Source: Erysipelotrichaceae bacterium (lineage in GTDB: Bacteria > Bacillota_I > Bacilli_A > Erysipelotrichales > Erysipelotrichaceae). Taken from it: a DNA stretch of 64,000 bases. Location of the stretch: the NCBI GenBank assembly GCA_017404205.1, contig JAFRCV010000002.1:1-64000 (forward strand), read 5' to 3'. Below are positions 52,120-59,759 of the stretch, piece after piece. Position 1 is the stretch's first letter. The number at the start of each line of letters is the position of its first letter. The translations under genes were made by a program, and so were the position numbers. The notes under the pieces are model-generated. The model had not been told where the DNA came from and made no database searches. It saw only the letters and a list, made by a program, of their open reading frames with translations.

Positions 52120-52665
52120 TTACCTTTCTATTTTTATCCAGAATTTATCCTCGGCCATTCTTCCTTCGGTTTTTTCTATTATCATAAATGGATCATAAAA
52201 AGGAATGTTCAATTTCTTTAGTTCAAGCTTAATTTTGTCTCTTTCTTTAGGAAAACATCTCGATTCTAAAAACTCTTCATATTCTTCAAATGTTGGTTCG
52301 TTATTAATTCCAAAAGCCCTAAAAAGAGCATTGTCAATATAATTCTTAATTTTTACTTTTCTACTAATTTCATCAACATCAATAACTGTACAAACAATAT
52401 TTTCATACATATAGTAAAGACGAACTTTTAAATCGTTTGGTTTTAACGTTAATTTTTCAACAATATCTGGATTTCTTTGAATAATATCAAGTAACGTTAC
52501 AATTATTCCTTTAATTGGTTTTTTATTTCTTTCCCACTCTTGTATAGTCCTTTTGCTACAATTTAAAAAATCAGCAAACTCTTGTTGTGTCATATTTAAG
52601 TTTTTTCTAGTTCTATGTATATCTTTTCCTAACACATAACTGCCTATTACATATTTTTTATTCAT
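52120..52665 (-). CDS. HTH regulator/antitoxin of the HipA-like kinase, with extra domain
   Basis: 181 residues. The N-terminal HTH (GKDIHRTRKNLNMTQQEFADFLNCSKRTIQEWERNKKP) is HipB-like. The C-terminal half has the block FRAFGINNEPTFEEYEEFLE and SRCFPKERDKIKLELKKLNI, YDPFMIIEKTEGRMAEDKFW, which recurs beside HipA-like kinases in Firmicutes. It might stand in for HipS, the N-subdomain that inhibits HipT. Two operator copies lie over its promoter. Confidence 0.7.
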   Translation of the reverse strand: MNKKYVIGSYVLGKDIHRTRKNLNMTQQEFADFLNCSKRTIQEWERNKKPIKGIIVTLLDIIQRNPDIVEKLTLKPNDLKVRLYYMYENIVCTVIDVDEISRKVKIKNYIDNALFRAFGINNEPTFEEYEEFLESRCFPKERDKIKLELKKLNIPFYDPFMIIEKTEGRMAEDKFWIKIER

Positions 52666-52688
52666 AATTCTTCCTTTACTATATTAAA

Positions 52689-52740
52689 ACACAAATTATG
52701 TGCTTTTTCAATCTATTTTAGACACATATTATGTGCTTTT
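52689..52740 (-). promoter_or_regulatory. double operator of the HTH/HipA-like operon
   Basis: ACACAAATTATGTGCTTTT (52689-52707) and ACACATATTATGTGCTTTT (52722-52740), 33 bp apart (three helical turns), each with a CACA...TGTG dyad. On the minus strand TTGAAA and TAATAT flank the first copy, so repressor binding would block the promoter. Confidence 0.7.
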
Positions 52741-52842
52741 ATCATAATAATTATATGGACGCTTAAGTTTTTAAAAGCATATAAAAAGCTCCTTTTCACT
52801 ATATTAATTCAATAATTGCTGTTGGGGCGTTGTCATCTCTTC

Positions 52843-53793
52843 TTATTTAACTAAACTGCATCTATTATTTACATCTATTAAATCATCGACACCATTTTCA
52901 ATTAAAATATTAAATATTTCGTCTTTAACATCCAATATTTGTTTAGTTATTGGTGCATCATAATTGGCTATTTTCGTTTTTGTATTATTATAATCATTGC
53001 TGATTCTATAGAAACAATTTCTTCTGTTATCGTTTTTACTGTTTACAAAGTTTAAAGCTTTATAACTTGGCCAATAGTCAAATTCTCTTTGTTTTAATCC
53101 AAATTCTGGATCTTCATATGTATATCCTTCTTTAATAATCTTGTCATAAATTAGATCCTCTATTTCAGTTATTATTTTTTGATCTAGCGTATATTTGCTT
53201 CTTGTATCTCTGTGGACATCGTGATCAAAAAAATTAATAGTGATATTGTCCTTTTCATAATCATATATATTTACATCTAATCCTTTATGTAATCCTTTAA
53301 TATAATCTCTGCAAGAGAAAACTAGACCGCTCAATATTCCACTTATTGTATAATTCACTTTGAATAAATCTGTATGTTTATTAAGGTTCCTTGTTTTATT
53401 ATAAATTACAATAGGTTTACGGTGCTGGTCCTCCTCATCTTGTCTTTCAACTAAATCTAAATAATGCCATATTTCATTACTTTCAGTTAATAATAGTTTT
53501 CTTGCGTATCTATTAGTTCTTGCTCTTTTAGCATAATCATCTACAGTTTCGTTTTCTTTTCTTATAAGGCAAGATAACACTTCTTCATCATAAGTGATAT
53601 CCATCATTTCGATGTCGTCTATTGTATATTCTGAATATTGTAATAATTTGGATATTAAGTATTCTATTTCTTTAAAAGATCTACTTTTTTCCATCACAGT
53701 CATAAATAAAGCAAATATAGGCTTGTCTTCTATATAAATATCTTTCGTCGTCTCATAGCATAATCTAAGAACTTTTGAAAAATTGTCAACCAT
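52843..53793 (-). CDS. protein of unknown function in the inserted island
   Basis: 316 residues, soluble, mixed alpha/beta, rich in D, Y and N. Notable: LISKLLQYSEYTIDDIEMM (compare ISKLLKYSNLGEDEFVEYE in the HipA-like kinase), YAKRARTNRYARKLLLTES, INFFDHDVHRDTRSKY and a late VGxDD-like NGVDDLIDVNN. The short similarity suggests a degenerate or diverged relative of the kinase N-lobe, but kinase motifs are absent. Start weakly defined. Confidence 0.5.
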   Translation of the reverse strand: MVDNFSKVLRLCYETTKDIYIEDKPIFALFMTVMEKSRSFKEIEYLISKLLQYSEYTIDDIEMMDITYDEEVLSCLIRKENETVDDYAKRARTNRYARKLLLTESNEIWHYLDLVERQDEEDQHRKPIVIYNKTRNLNKHTDLFKVNYTISGILSGLVFSCRDYIKGLHKGLDVNIYDYEKDNITINFFDHDVHRDTRSKYTLDQKIITEIEDLIYDKIIKEGYTYEDPEFGLKQREFDYWPSYKALNFVNSKNDNRRNCFYRISNDYNNTKTKIANYDAPITKQILDVKDEIFNILIENGVDDLIDVNNRCSLVK

Positions 53794-54019
53794 ATTATTT
53801 ATACCCTTTCTATTATTTTTTAATGCAAAAGCATATTTCGTTAATAATTTATTAAATATCGTTTTTTATTTCGCCAACTTTTCGTTAAATACATTATTAC
53901 GTTTCTAGCTTTATTATAAATTTCTGATTGTTCTAAAATTATGCCTAGACTAAAGTCCTAGATTATGCAAGACCTTGATTATATATATATATAATCATTG
54001 ATGAAAGAAGGTTCAAACT
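53794..54019. other. intergenic region
   Basis: AT-rich, with a weak palindromic stretch AGACTAAAGTCCTAGATT near 53946. No gene recognised. Confidence 0.35.
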
Positions 54020-54484
54020 ATGGATAAAATCAAAAAGTATTTGAAGATAGGATTTATTGTAATCATTGTCTTGGTTGTTATAGGTAATATTATTGGTGGT
54101 AATAACGATAAAGAAAAAGAGGCGAATGATGCCTCGTCAGAAACTGCCCAAGAAGTTCAGCCCGCATTAGAAATAAAACTTAATGCAAATGAAATTGGTG
54201 AATATGGTAAAGAAATTACATTAAATGAGGGAACTGAATTTCCAGATACTATATTTGCTTATTATGTGCCTGTTGGTAAATATGATGTAACAAATGACGG
54301 AAAATATAGAACTCAAGTAAATGTTTATGGCGATAATATTCAAATAACCGAAGAAGGTTTAGAAGAATTTGAAGATGGAATGGTAGTATTAATTGATCCT
54401 GGTCAAATTGCAGAAATCGAAGTTTTAGAACATCAATTTATTCATATAGATGCTCCATCAGAAGTAACGCTTGTTAAAAAATAG
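54020..54484 (+). CDS. membrane-anchored protein, extracytoplasmic beta domain
   Basis: 154 residues: one N-terminal TM helix (IGFIVIIVLVVIGNIIGG), an acidic linker (EANDASSETAQEVQPALE) and a beta-rich domain (IGEYGKEITLNEGTEFPDTI, GKYDVTNDGKYRTQVNVYG). SD AAGAAGG upstream. Function unknown; similar anchored proteins are common accessory genes in gut Firmicutes. Confidence 0.6.
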   Translation: MDKIKKYLKIGFIVIIVLVVIGNIIGGNNDKEKEANDASSETAQEVQPALEIKLNANEIGEYGKEITLNEGTEFPDTIFAYYVPVGKYDVTNDGKYRTQVNVYGDNIQITEEGLEEFEDGMVVLIDPGQIAEIEVLEHQFIHIDAPSEVTLVKK

Positions 54485-54565
54485 CCTAAAGAAAACTTGG
54501 ATGGAAAATAATTATTTAAATATTCTTGGGGTGGCCATACACCTTTGAATATTCATGGGGTTTTT

Positions 54566-54589
54566 AAACTACATATCTGTAGTTTTTTT
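54566..54589 (+). terminator. intrinsic terminator
   Basis: AAACTAC-atatct-GTAGTTT followed by TTTTA. Confidence 0.7.
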
Positions 54590-54720
54590 ATTTATGATTG
54601 CATTAGAAAATTATAAATACAGAAATGTAAATTATTTCTAATAAAAGTTTATATGAATAAGATATAAAGAAATTTAAAATCATTTGTATTTAATTATTAT
54701 TTAATCTTAATAAAATGTGA

Positions 54721-54969
54721 TCTACATTAGATAATTGGAAAGAATATATTGTCAATTCATTTATTCCATATATTAAGCATAATGGTAAGATAGAGGGAAA
54801 GAATTCTTATATTAAGAAAATGTTAAAACTCGCAAACGGTTATTCTAATTTTGAAAGATTTAGAAATAGAGCTATGTATTGTGAAAACTATTATGAATCA
54901 TATTCAATAGATAAATTACCAAATAAGGTAAAAAGAATCTTTCCAAAGAAAAAAGCTGAATGGGAATAA
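54721..54969 (+). pseudogene. C-terminal fragment of an ISL3-family transposase
   Basis: Frame closed upstream by TGA at 54718. The fragment reads NWKEYIVNSFIPYI, NGKIEGKNSYIKKMLKLANG, YSNFERFRNRAMYCENYYES and ends FPKKKAEWE: the Glu-containing end of an ISL3 DDE domain. It is unlike the complete transposase at 49797-51065, so it comes from another element. Confidence 0.7.
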
Positions 54970-55026
54970 CCTCATTCAGCTATATTCTTCTTTTTTAACT
55001 TAAACCCCATGTTTATTTAAATCGCC

Positions 55027-55050
55027 GTATATCACAATTAGAACTTGTTT
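55027..55050 (+). repeat. right copy of the 24-bp direct repeat
   Basis: Identical to 49681-49704 and followed by TTTTTTATTTT, the T-run missing from the left copy. Together they mark the ends of the insertion. Confidence 0.85.
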
Positions 55051-55057
55051 TTTTATT

Positions 55058-55303
55058 TTAGAATCCAAATAATGTCTTTTTGTAAGTTTCGTTTGTTATT
55101 GATTTAAGTTCATAACCAGTTTCTTTAATTACTTCTTCTAATTCTTCTTTAGGAATTTCATTTTCACTAAGAATTAGTGTCTCACCTTTTTTATGAGATG
55201 AAGAAACTTTCTTGATTTGAAATTTATTTCTGATTGCATCATTAATATGTGCTTCACACATATTACACATCATTCCATCAATCTTCAATGTTGTTTTAAT
55301 CAT
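55058..55303 (-). CDS. heavy-metal-associated (HMA) domain protein, copper chaperone-like
   Basis: 81 residues: ferredoxin-like HMA fold beginning TTLKIDGMMCNMCEAHINDAI with the C-x-x-C metal site (CNMC), and a second half ENEIPKEELEEVIKETGYEL. Would bind Cu(I) or another soft metal and deliver it. No P-type ATPase is near. It follows the amino-acid ABC operon by 5 nt and may be read from it. Confidence 0.82.
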   Translation of the reverse strand: MIKTTLKIDGMMCNMCEAHINDAIRNKFQIKKVSSSHKKGETLILSENEIPKEELEEVIKETGYELKSITNETYKKTLFGF

Positions 55304-55308
55304 ATCTT

Positions 55309-56088
55309 CTATTTAACCGTAATATCTGTTCCAAAGAATTTAATTGATAATGAACTTAGTTCGCCTGATGCTTTTAATTCATCAATAACACTATTAACTG
55401 CATCTAAGAATTCTTTGTTATATTCGCCTTTCACAAACGGAATAGCTACATCAAGTGGATCTATTGTCATAACAACTTTTACATCGGCATCTGGATGTTC
55501 CTTAATATATAAACCATACGTATCTGCAGAATTTATTGATGCATCAGCATAGCCATTAACTAAGTTGTTGATTGTGTCAGCGAATGTATCACCACCAACA
55601 TTGCTTGCACCATATTGCTCGCCTAACAACGCATATGATGATCCTGGTGAATTTGTTAACTTCTTACCATTTAAATCTTCTAATGATTTAATGTCTTCAT
55701 TATCACCTTTTACAATTAGATAGCTAGATGCATAGGCGTATGTATTAGAGAAATCATATTTTGCTTGTCTTTCTTCTGTTACATCAATACCATTTATTAC
55801 TAAATCATATTGGCCATTATCTAATCCGCTTAAAAAACCTGTGAAATCGCCAGTTACAAATTCAGCTTCTACGCCTAATTTTTCAGCAATAGCTCTACCA
55901 AGCTCTACATCATAGCCAGTTAGATTGCCGTTTCCATCAACATATGTCCACGGTTCCCACATACCTTCTGTTGCGATTACAACCTTACCTTCGCTTTGTA
56001 CTTTTTCCAAGTGTGATGAATATTCTTTTGTCTTTGAACAAGCACATAGCATTAATACTGCTAATAATACTACTAATAATTTTTTCAT
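55309..56088 (-). CDS. amino-acid ABC transporter substrate-binding lipoprotein
   Basis: 259 residues. Lipoprotein signal LLVVLLAVLMLCACSK with lipobox LCAC. SBP family 3 features: VIATEGMWEPWTYVDGNGNLTGYDVELGRAIAEKLG, VINGIDVTEERQAKYDFSN and the hinge DVKVVMTIDPLDVAIPF. It is anchored outside and captures a polar amino acid. It overlaps the ATPase gene by 4 nt. Confidence 0.93.
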   Translation of the reverse strand: MKKLLVVLLAVLMLCACSKTKEYSSHLEKVQSEGKVVIATEGMWEPWTYVDGNGNLTGYDVELGRAIAEKLGVEAEFVTGDFTGFLSGLDNGQYDLVINGIDVTEERQAKYDFSNTYAYASSYLIVKGDNEDIKSLEDLNGKKLTNSPGSSYALLGEQYGASNVGGDTFADTINNLVNGYADASINSADTYGLYIKEHPDADVKVVMTIDPLDVAIPFVKGEYNKEFLDAVNSVIDELKASGELSSLSIKFFGTDITVK

Positions 56089-56825
56089 AATTCCCTCCTA
56101 TATGAATCTAAAAATTCTTTTGTCCTTTCTTCTTTAGGGTTTTCAAATATATCTTTTGGAGTGCCTTCCTCTACAATGTGGCCACCTTCCATAAATATAA
56201 CCTTCGTGGAAATGCTTCTTACAAAACGCATTTCATGTGAAACAATAATCATTGTTCTTTTTTCTAAAGCTAACTGTTTAATTACTTCTAATACTTCGCC
56301 TATTAATTCAGGATCTAAAGCTGAAGTTGGTTCATCAAAATAAATAATTTCAGGATTTAAAGCTAACGCTCTGGCAATTGCGACTCTTTGTTGTTGACCG
56401 CCAGATAATTGCGAAGGATAGTGGTCTTTTCTTTCTAACATACCTACTTTTTCTAGCATCTCTTCGCCTATTTTAATGGCTTCATTTTTAGCTATTTTTC
56501 TTGCGATTATTAGTCCTTCAATTACATTCTCTAATGCTGTTTTATTTAAAAATAAATTATAGTTTTGAAAAACAAAGGCTGTCTTTTTTCTAATATTATT
56601 TATTTCTTTTTTATTAATGTTAGCCATGTCATATGTTTCATCATCAAATGTTAAATATCCTTCGTCACTTGTGTTTAAAAAATTCATACACCTTAACAAT
56701 GTTGTTTTCCCACAACCTGATGGCCCAATGATTGAAATGATGTCACCTTTTTCAACTTTAAAAGATATGTCATTCAACACATAATTGCTATTAAATTTCT
56801 TTTTTAAGTTTTTTAATTCAATCAT
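56085..56825 (-). CDS. polar amino-acid ABC transporter ATP-binding protein
   Basis: 246 residues: Walker A GPSGCGKTTLLRC (about 33-45), Q-loop VFQNYNLF, signature LSGGQQQRVAIARAL, Walker B IIYFDEPTSALDPE and H-loop IVSHEM. GlnQ/ArtM type. One nucleotide overlap with the permease gene. Confidence 0.95.
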   Translation of the reverse strand: MIELKNLKKKFNSNYVLNDISFKVEKGDIISIIGPSGCGKTTLLRCMNFLNTSDEGYLTFDDETYDMANINKKEINNIRKKTAFVFQNYNLFLNKTALENVIEGLIIARKIAKNEAIKIGEEMLEKVGMLERKDHYPSQLSGGQQQRVAIARALALNPEIIYFDEPTSALDPELIGEVLEVIKQLALEKRTMIIVSHEMRFVRSISTKVIFMEGGHIVEEGTPKDIFENPKEERTKEFLDSYRREL

Positions 56826-57496
56826 TATTTACCTACCTGTGCATTTAATTTCTTTTCAACAATTGATTGTACCTTGCTTAAAACTGTTGAAAATAATAAA
56901 TATATTAATGCTACTTCTGTATATAAAAGTAGTGGCTCATATGTTGTTGTAACGATTGTTCTTGTGTTAAAGAACATTTCGGTTACTGTGATATTAGATG
57001 CAAGCGATGTATCTTTAACCATGCCTATCAAACCATTCATTAATGATGGAAAAGCAGCTCTAAGTGCTTGTGGTAAAACAATACGCCACATAATTTGTAA
57101 ATAAGACATACCCACACAGTATCCAGCTTCAATTTGTCCTTCAGGAACGGAATTTAATGATCCTCTAATTGTTTCTGAAGCATATGCTCCTTCATTTAAC
57201 GCAAAAACAATTACAGCACATATAAATGGACTTTTCCATGTTATTCCTAAAATTGGAAGACCATAATAGGCAAAAAATAATTGTACTAGTAATGGTGTTC
57301 CTCTAATTATCCAAACATAAAAACGACAAATATCTTTTAAGATTTTTATATTTGCGAAACGAATAATCGCTACGATTACCGCAATAACCATCGCTAAAAA
57401 GAATGCTAATAATGTTAAAGGAATGGTTACTAGTAAACCAGGTAAAAGTATTCTAGAAAAAGAATTTAAAAATATTTCCCATAAACGACTATTCAT
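56825..57496 (-). CDS. polar amino-acid ABC transporter permease
   Basis: 223 residues, about five TM helices. EAA loop GYCVGMSYLQIMWRIVLPQALRAAFPSL and the HisM-type GLIGMVKDTSLASNITVTEM. It pairs as a homodimer with the ATPase. First gene of the operon; TAAAAT lies 8 nt before the ATG without an SD. Confidence 0.93.
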   Translation of the reverse strand: MNSRLWEIFLNSFSRILLPGLLVTIPLTLLAFFLAMVIAVIVAIIRFANIKILKDICRFYVWIIRGTPLLVQLFFAYYGLPILGITWKSPFICAVIVFALNEGAYASETIRGSLNSVPEGQIEAGYCVGMSYLQIMWRIVLPQALRAAFPSLMNGLIGMVKDTSLASNITVTEMFFNTRTIVTTTYEPLLLYTEVALIYLLFSTVLSKVQSIVEKKLNAQVGK

Positions 57497-57532
57497 ATGG
57501 AATTATTTTAAAGCATAATTCTGCTTTTGTCT

Positions 57533-58186
57533 TTATTTTTGACTAATATATTCTATTATTTGTTTTGGCTCATCAATTATAATTCGAGCTCCATTATTAA
57601 TGAGTATTTCTTTACTTCGATAGCCCCAAGATACAGCGATAAATTTTAAATTAGCGTTAGCTGCTGTCTTTAAATCGGTTGGACTATCACCTACATATAA
57701 TACTTCTTTATTATTCAATCCCATCTTTTTAATAACTTTGTTTACATTACTAGGATCAGGTTTAATTTTGTCGCCTTCTTTAATACCTGTTACAAAGTTA
57801 ATATCTATATTAGGAAAATGCATTTCTATTAAATGCTTTGTATATTCATGATTTTTATTAGAATTAACACCTACTTTATATTCATTTTGAATTAAAAAAT
57901 CAATTAATTCATTTATGCCTTCATAAGGTTTTGTACATTTTGTATATTGCTTACTATAGGCATCTAAAAATACATTTAAAGCCTTTAATATATATTCTTC
58001 ATCTTTGCCCGGGAAACATTTTTCAATAAAATTCTTCATCCCGTGCCCTACTTGGGACATTGTTTCCTTGGTGGTGTTTCTTTTCTTTAAACCATAATAT
58101 TTAAAAGTATCATTGATACTGTTGTTTAAATCATCAATGGTATTTAACAAAGTTCCATCTAAATCAAAAATAATTCCTTTAATCAT
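57533..58186 (-). CDS. HAD-superfamily phosphatase (phosphoglycolate phosphatase-like)
   Basis: 217 residues: FDLDGTLLNTIDDLNNSI (motif I), VGVNSNKNHEY (motif II), KPDPSNVNKVIKKMGLN (Lys) and VGDSPTDLKTAANANLKFIAVSWGY (motif IV), the Gph/PpaX pattern. Substrate could be phosphoglycolate or pyrophosphate. Overlaps the beta-helix gene by 8 nt. Confidence 0.85.
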   Translation of the reverse strand: MIKGIIFDLDGTLLNTIDDLNNSINDTFKYYGLKKRNTTKETMSQVGHGMKNFIEKCFPGKDEEYILKALNVFLDAYSKQYTKCTKPYEGINELIDFLIQNEYKVGVNSNKNHEYTKHLIEMHFPNIDINFVTGIKEGDKIKPDPSNVNKVIKKMGLNNKEVLYVGDSPTDLKTAANANLKFIAVSWGYRSKEILINNGARIIIDEPKQIIEYISQK

Positions 58187-58841
58187 TTTTATCTACAATA
58201 TTATTTGTGTCTTTATAAATGCTATTAGCAGGCACGACACCCCTAACTCTAGACAAAGGATAAATATTTGTATTTCTACCTATCACTGTTCCTGGGTTTA
58301 ATACTGAATTACATCCAACTTCCACATGATCTCCAAGCACAGCACCAAATTTCTTTAGACCTGTCTCTATTTTTTCTTCTTCATTTTTAACAACAACTAA
58401 TGTCTTGTCTGATTTAACATTTGAAGTGATTGAGCCAGCTCCCATATGCGATTTATATCCAAGTATTGAATCTCCTACATAGTTGTAGTGAGGAACTTGA
58501 ACATTGTCAAAAAGAATAACATTCTTTAGTTCAACAGAATTACCAACTACGCAGTTTTTTCCAACTAAAGCACTTCCCCTAATAAATGCACAATGTCTAA
58601 CTTCTGTTTCAGGGCCAATGATACATGGGCTTCCTAAATATGCTGATGAAAAAACTTTGGCACTTTTAGCTACCCATACATTTTCACTAACTTCATCATA
58701 TTCTTCTTTATTAAGCTTTTTGCCAATTTCAATAATTAAGTCACTTATACCTTTAAAGCTTTCCCAAGGATATTCAAATTTTTCTAAATACTCTTTTGCG
58801 AGAGTATGATCTAAATCTAATAATTCTTTTGTTGTATACAT
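58179..58841 (-). CDS. left-handed beta-helix (hexapeptide) protein, nucleotidyltransferase/acyltransferase-like
   Basis: 220 residues. After an N-terminal helical part (YTTKELLDLDHTLAKEYLEK), hexapeptide coils start near residue 60: AKVFSSAYLGSPCIIGPETEV, CVVGNSVELKNVILFDNVQVPH, HVEVGCNSVLNPGTVIGRNT. No N-terminal nucleotidyltransferase domain is present, unlike GlmU. The family is annotated as UDP-GlcNAc pyrophosphorylase-like; activity uncertain. SD GGGGAAT upstream. Confidence 0.78.
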   Translation of the reverse strand: MYTTKELLDLDHTLAKEYLEKFEYPWESFKGISDLIIEIGKKLNKEEYDEVSENVWVAKSAKVFSSAYLGSPCIIGPETEVRHCAFIRGSALVGKNCVVGNSVELKNVILFDNVQVPHYNYVGDSILGYKSHMGAGSITSNVKSDKTLVVVKNEEEKIETGLKKFGAVLGDHVEVGCNSVLNPGTVIGRNTNIYPLSRVRGVVPANSIYKDTNNIVDKND

Positions 58842-58850
58842 ATTATTCCC

Positions 58851-59306
58851 CTATTTTATTACTGATTTATATTCGCCATTTTCTTTATAATATATTAATT
58901 CACTTAATTTATCACTTTCCATAATTTTAATCATTCTGTCTAAATCTAATGATAAATTAGCTTTTAATAAATCTTTTCTTTCTATCCAGAAGACTTTACC
59001 TTCTTTAGAAGATTTAAGGCGTCCTTTAAACTTATTACACTTATAATACAAAATAATATGACGATCTTCTTTGTTTAATTGTTTAAATTCTTCTATTCCA
59101 CATAATATGGGATTTTTTAGTTCTAATCCTGTTTCTTCTTTAACTTCTCTAACTACTGCATCATGAAAGTTTTCACCTTTTTCAACATGACCTCCAGGAA
59201 ATGTTAAACCAGGCCAATCTTTTTTTGTTCTTTCTTGGACTAAAACCTTATTCCCTTTATAAACCATACATATGTTTGTAAGGACCACTTTTTCACATTT
59301 TTCCAT
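58851..59306 (-). CDS. NUDIX hydrolase (MutT-like)
   Basis: 151 residues. Nudix box FPGGHVEKGENFHDAVVREVKEETGLEL (GX5EX7REVKEETGLE) is complete, about residues 37-64. It hydrolyses a nucleoside diphosphate-X, perhaps oxidised dNTPs. TATAAT sits exactly 6 nt before the ATG, so the mRNA is probably leaderless. First gene left of oriC, read away from it. Confidence 0.88.
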   Translation of the reverse strand: MEKCEKVVLTNICMVYKGNKVLVQERTKKDWPGLTFPGGHVEKGENFHDAVVREVKEETGLELKNPILCGIEEFKQLNKEDRHIILYYKCNKFKGRLKSSKEGKVFWIERKDLLKANLSLDLDRMIKIMESDKLSELIYYKENGEYKSVIK

Positions 59307-59312
59307 ATTATT

Positions 59313-59318
59313 ATTATA
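59313..59318 (-). promoter_or_regulatory. -10 box of a probable leaderless promoter
   Basis: TATAAT on the minus strand, 6 nt before the NUDIX ATG at 59306. Confidence 0.55.
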
Positions 59319-59399
59319 TAGAAAGACACTTTTTAAGTAAAAATTTATTATTTTGTGTTTTGTTAATAAATATAATCAACTTTAAATATTAAGAAAATA

Positions 59400-59740
59400 C
59401 TTCTTTATAAACATTTTATAGTTATCCACATCCACATTTTAGACTTTTCAACATATTGTTTAAATGTGGAAAAGTTATTTATATTCGATAAATAAAGGAT
59501 AATTTTATTATAGTGATGTTAATTTTATTGTTGACAAGACTATTTATTATCATCTTTCAACTGTTGATAACTTTTTATACATTTTATACACAATTTATCC
59601 ACAATAAAAAGATGTGGATAAGTGTGGAAAACTTATTAAAATGCTTTATTTATTTAATTTCTGTTTTTTATTAAGTGTGGATGTTGAAAACTTTTTAAAA
59701 TTTATTATTGAAATGTGGAAAACTCTTAATTATAATAGTT
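59400..59740. other. chromosomal replication origin region (oriC)
   Basis: Upstream of dnaA, very AT-rich, with DnaA boxes TTATCCACA at 59422-59430 and 59595-59603 (plus), its inverse TGTGGATAA at 59613-59621 and near-matches TGTGGAAAA at 59465, 59623 and 59714. The opposed pair at 59595-59621 is 9 bp apart. Genes on both sides read outward, as expected for an origin. rpmH, usual at this place in Firmicutes, is not here. Confidence 0.88.
59708..59736 (+). promoter_or_regulatory. dnaA promoter with a DnaA-box-like site in the spacer
   Basis: TTGAAA (59708-59713), 17-nt spacer, TATAAT (59731-59736). The spacer holds TGTGGAAAA (59714-59722), a near-match to the DnaA box, consistent with autoregulation. 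Confidence 0.75.
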
Positions 59741-59759
59741 TTTACATTAGGTGATTATC

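Larger units (their letters stand above)
54554..55011 (+). mobile_element. deleted ISL3-type element
   Basis: CATGGGGTTT (54554-54563) and its inverted copy AAACCCCATG (55002-55011) enclose only a terminator hairpin and the last 80 codons of a second, different ISL3-type transposase. It forms the right side of the 5.3-kb insertion. Confidence 0.55.
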
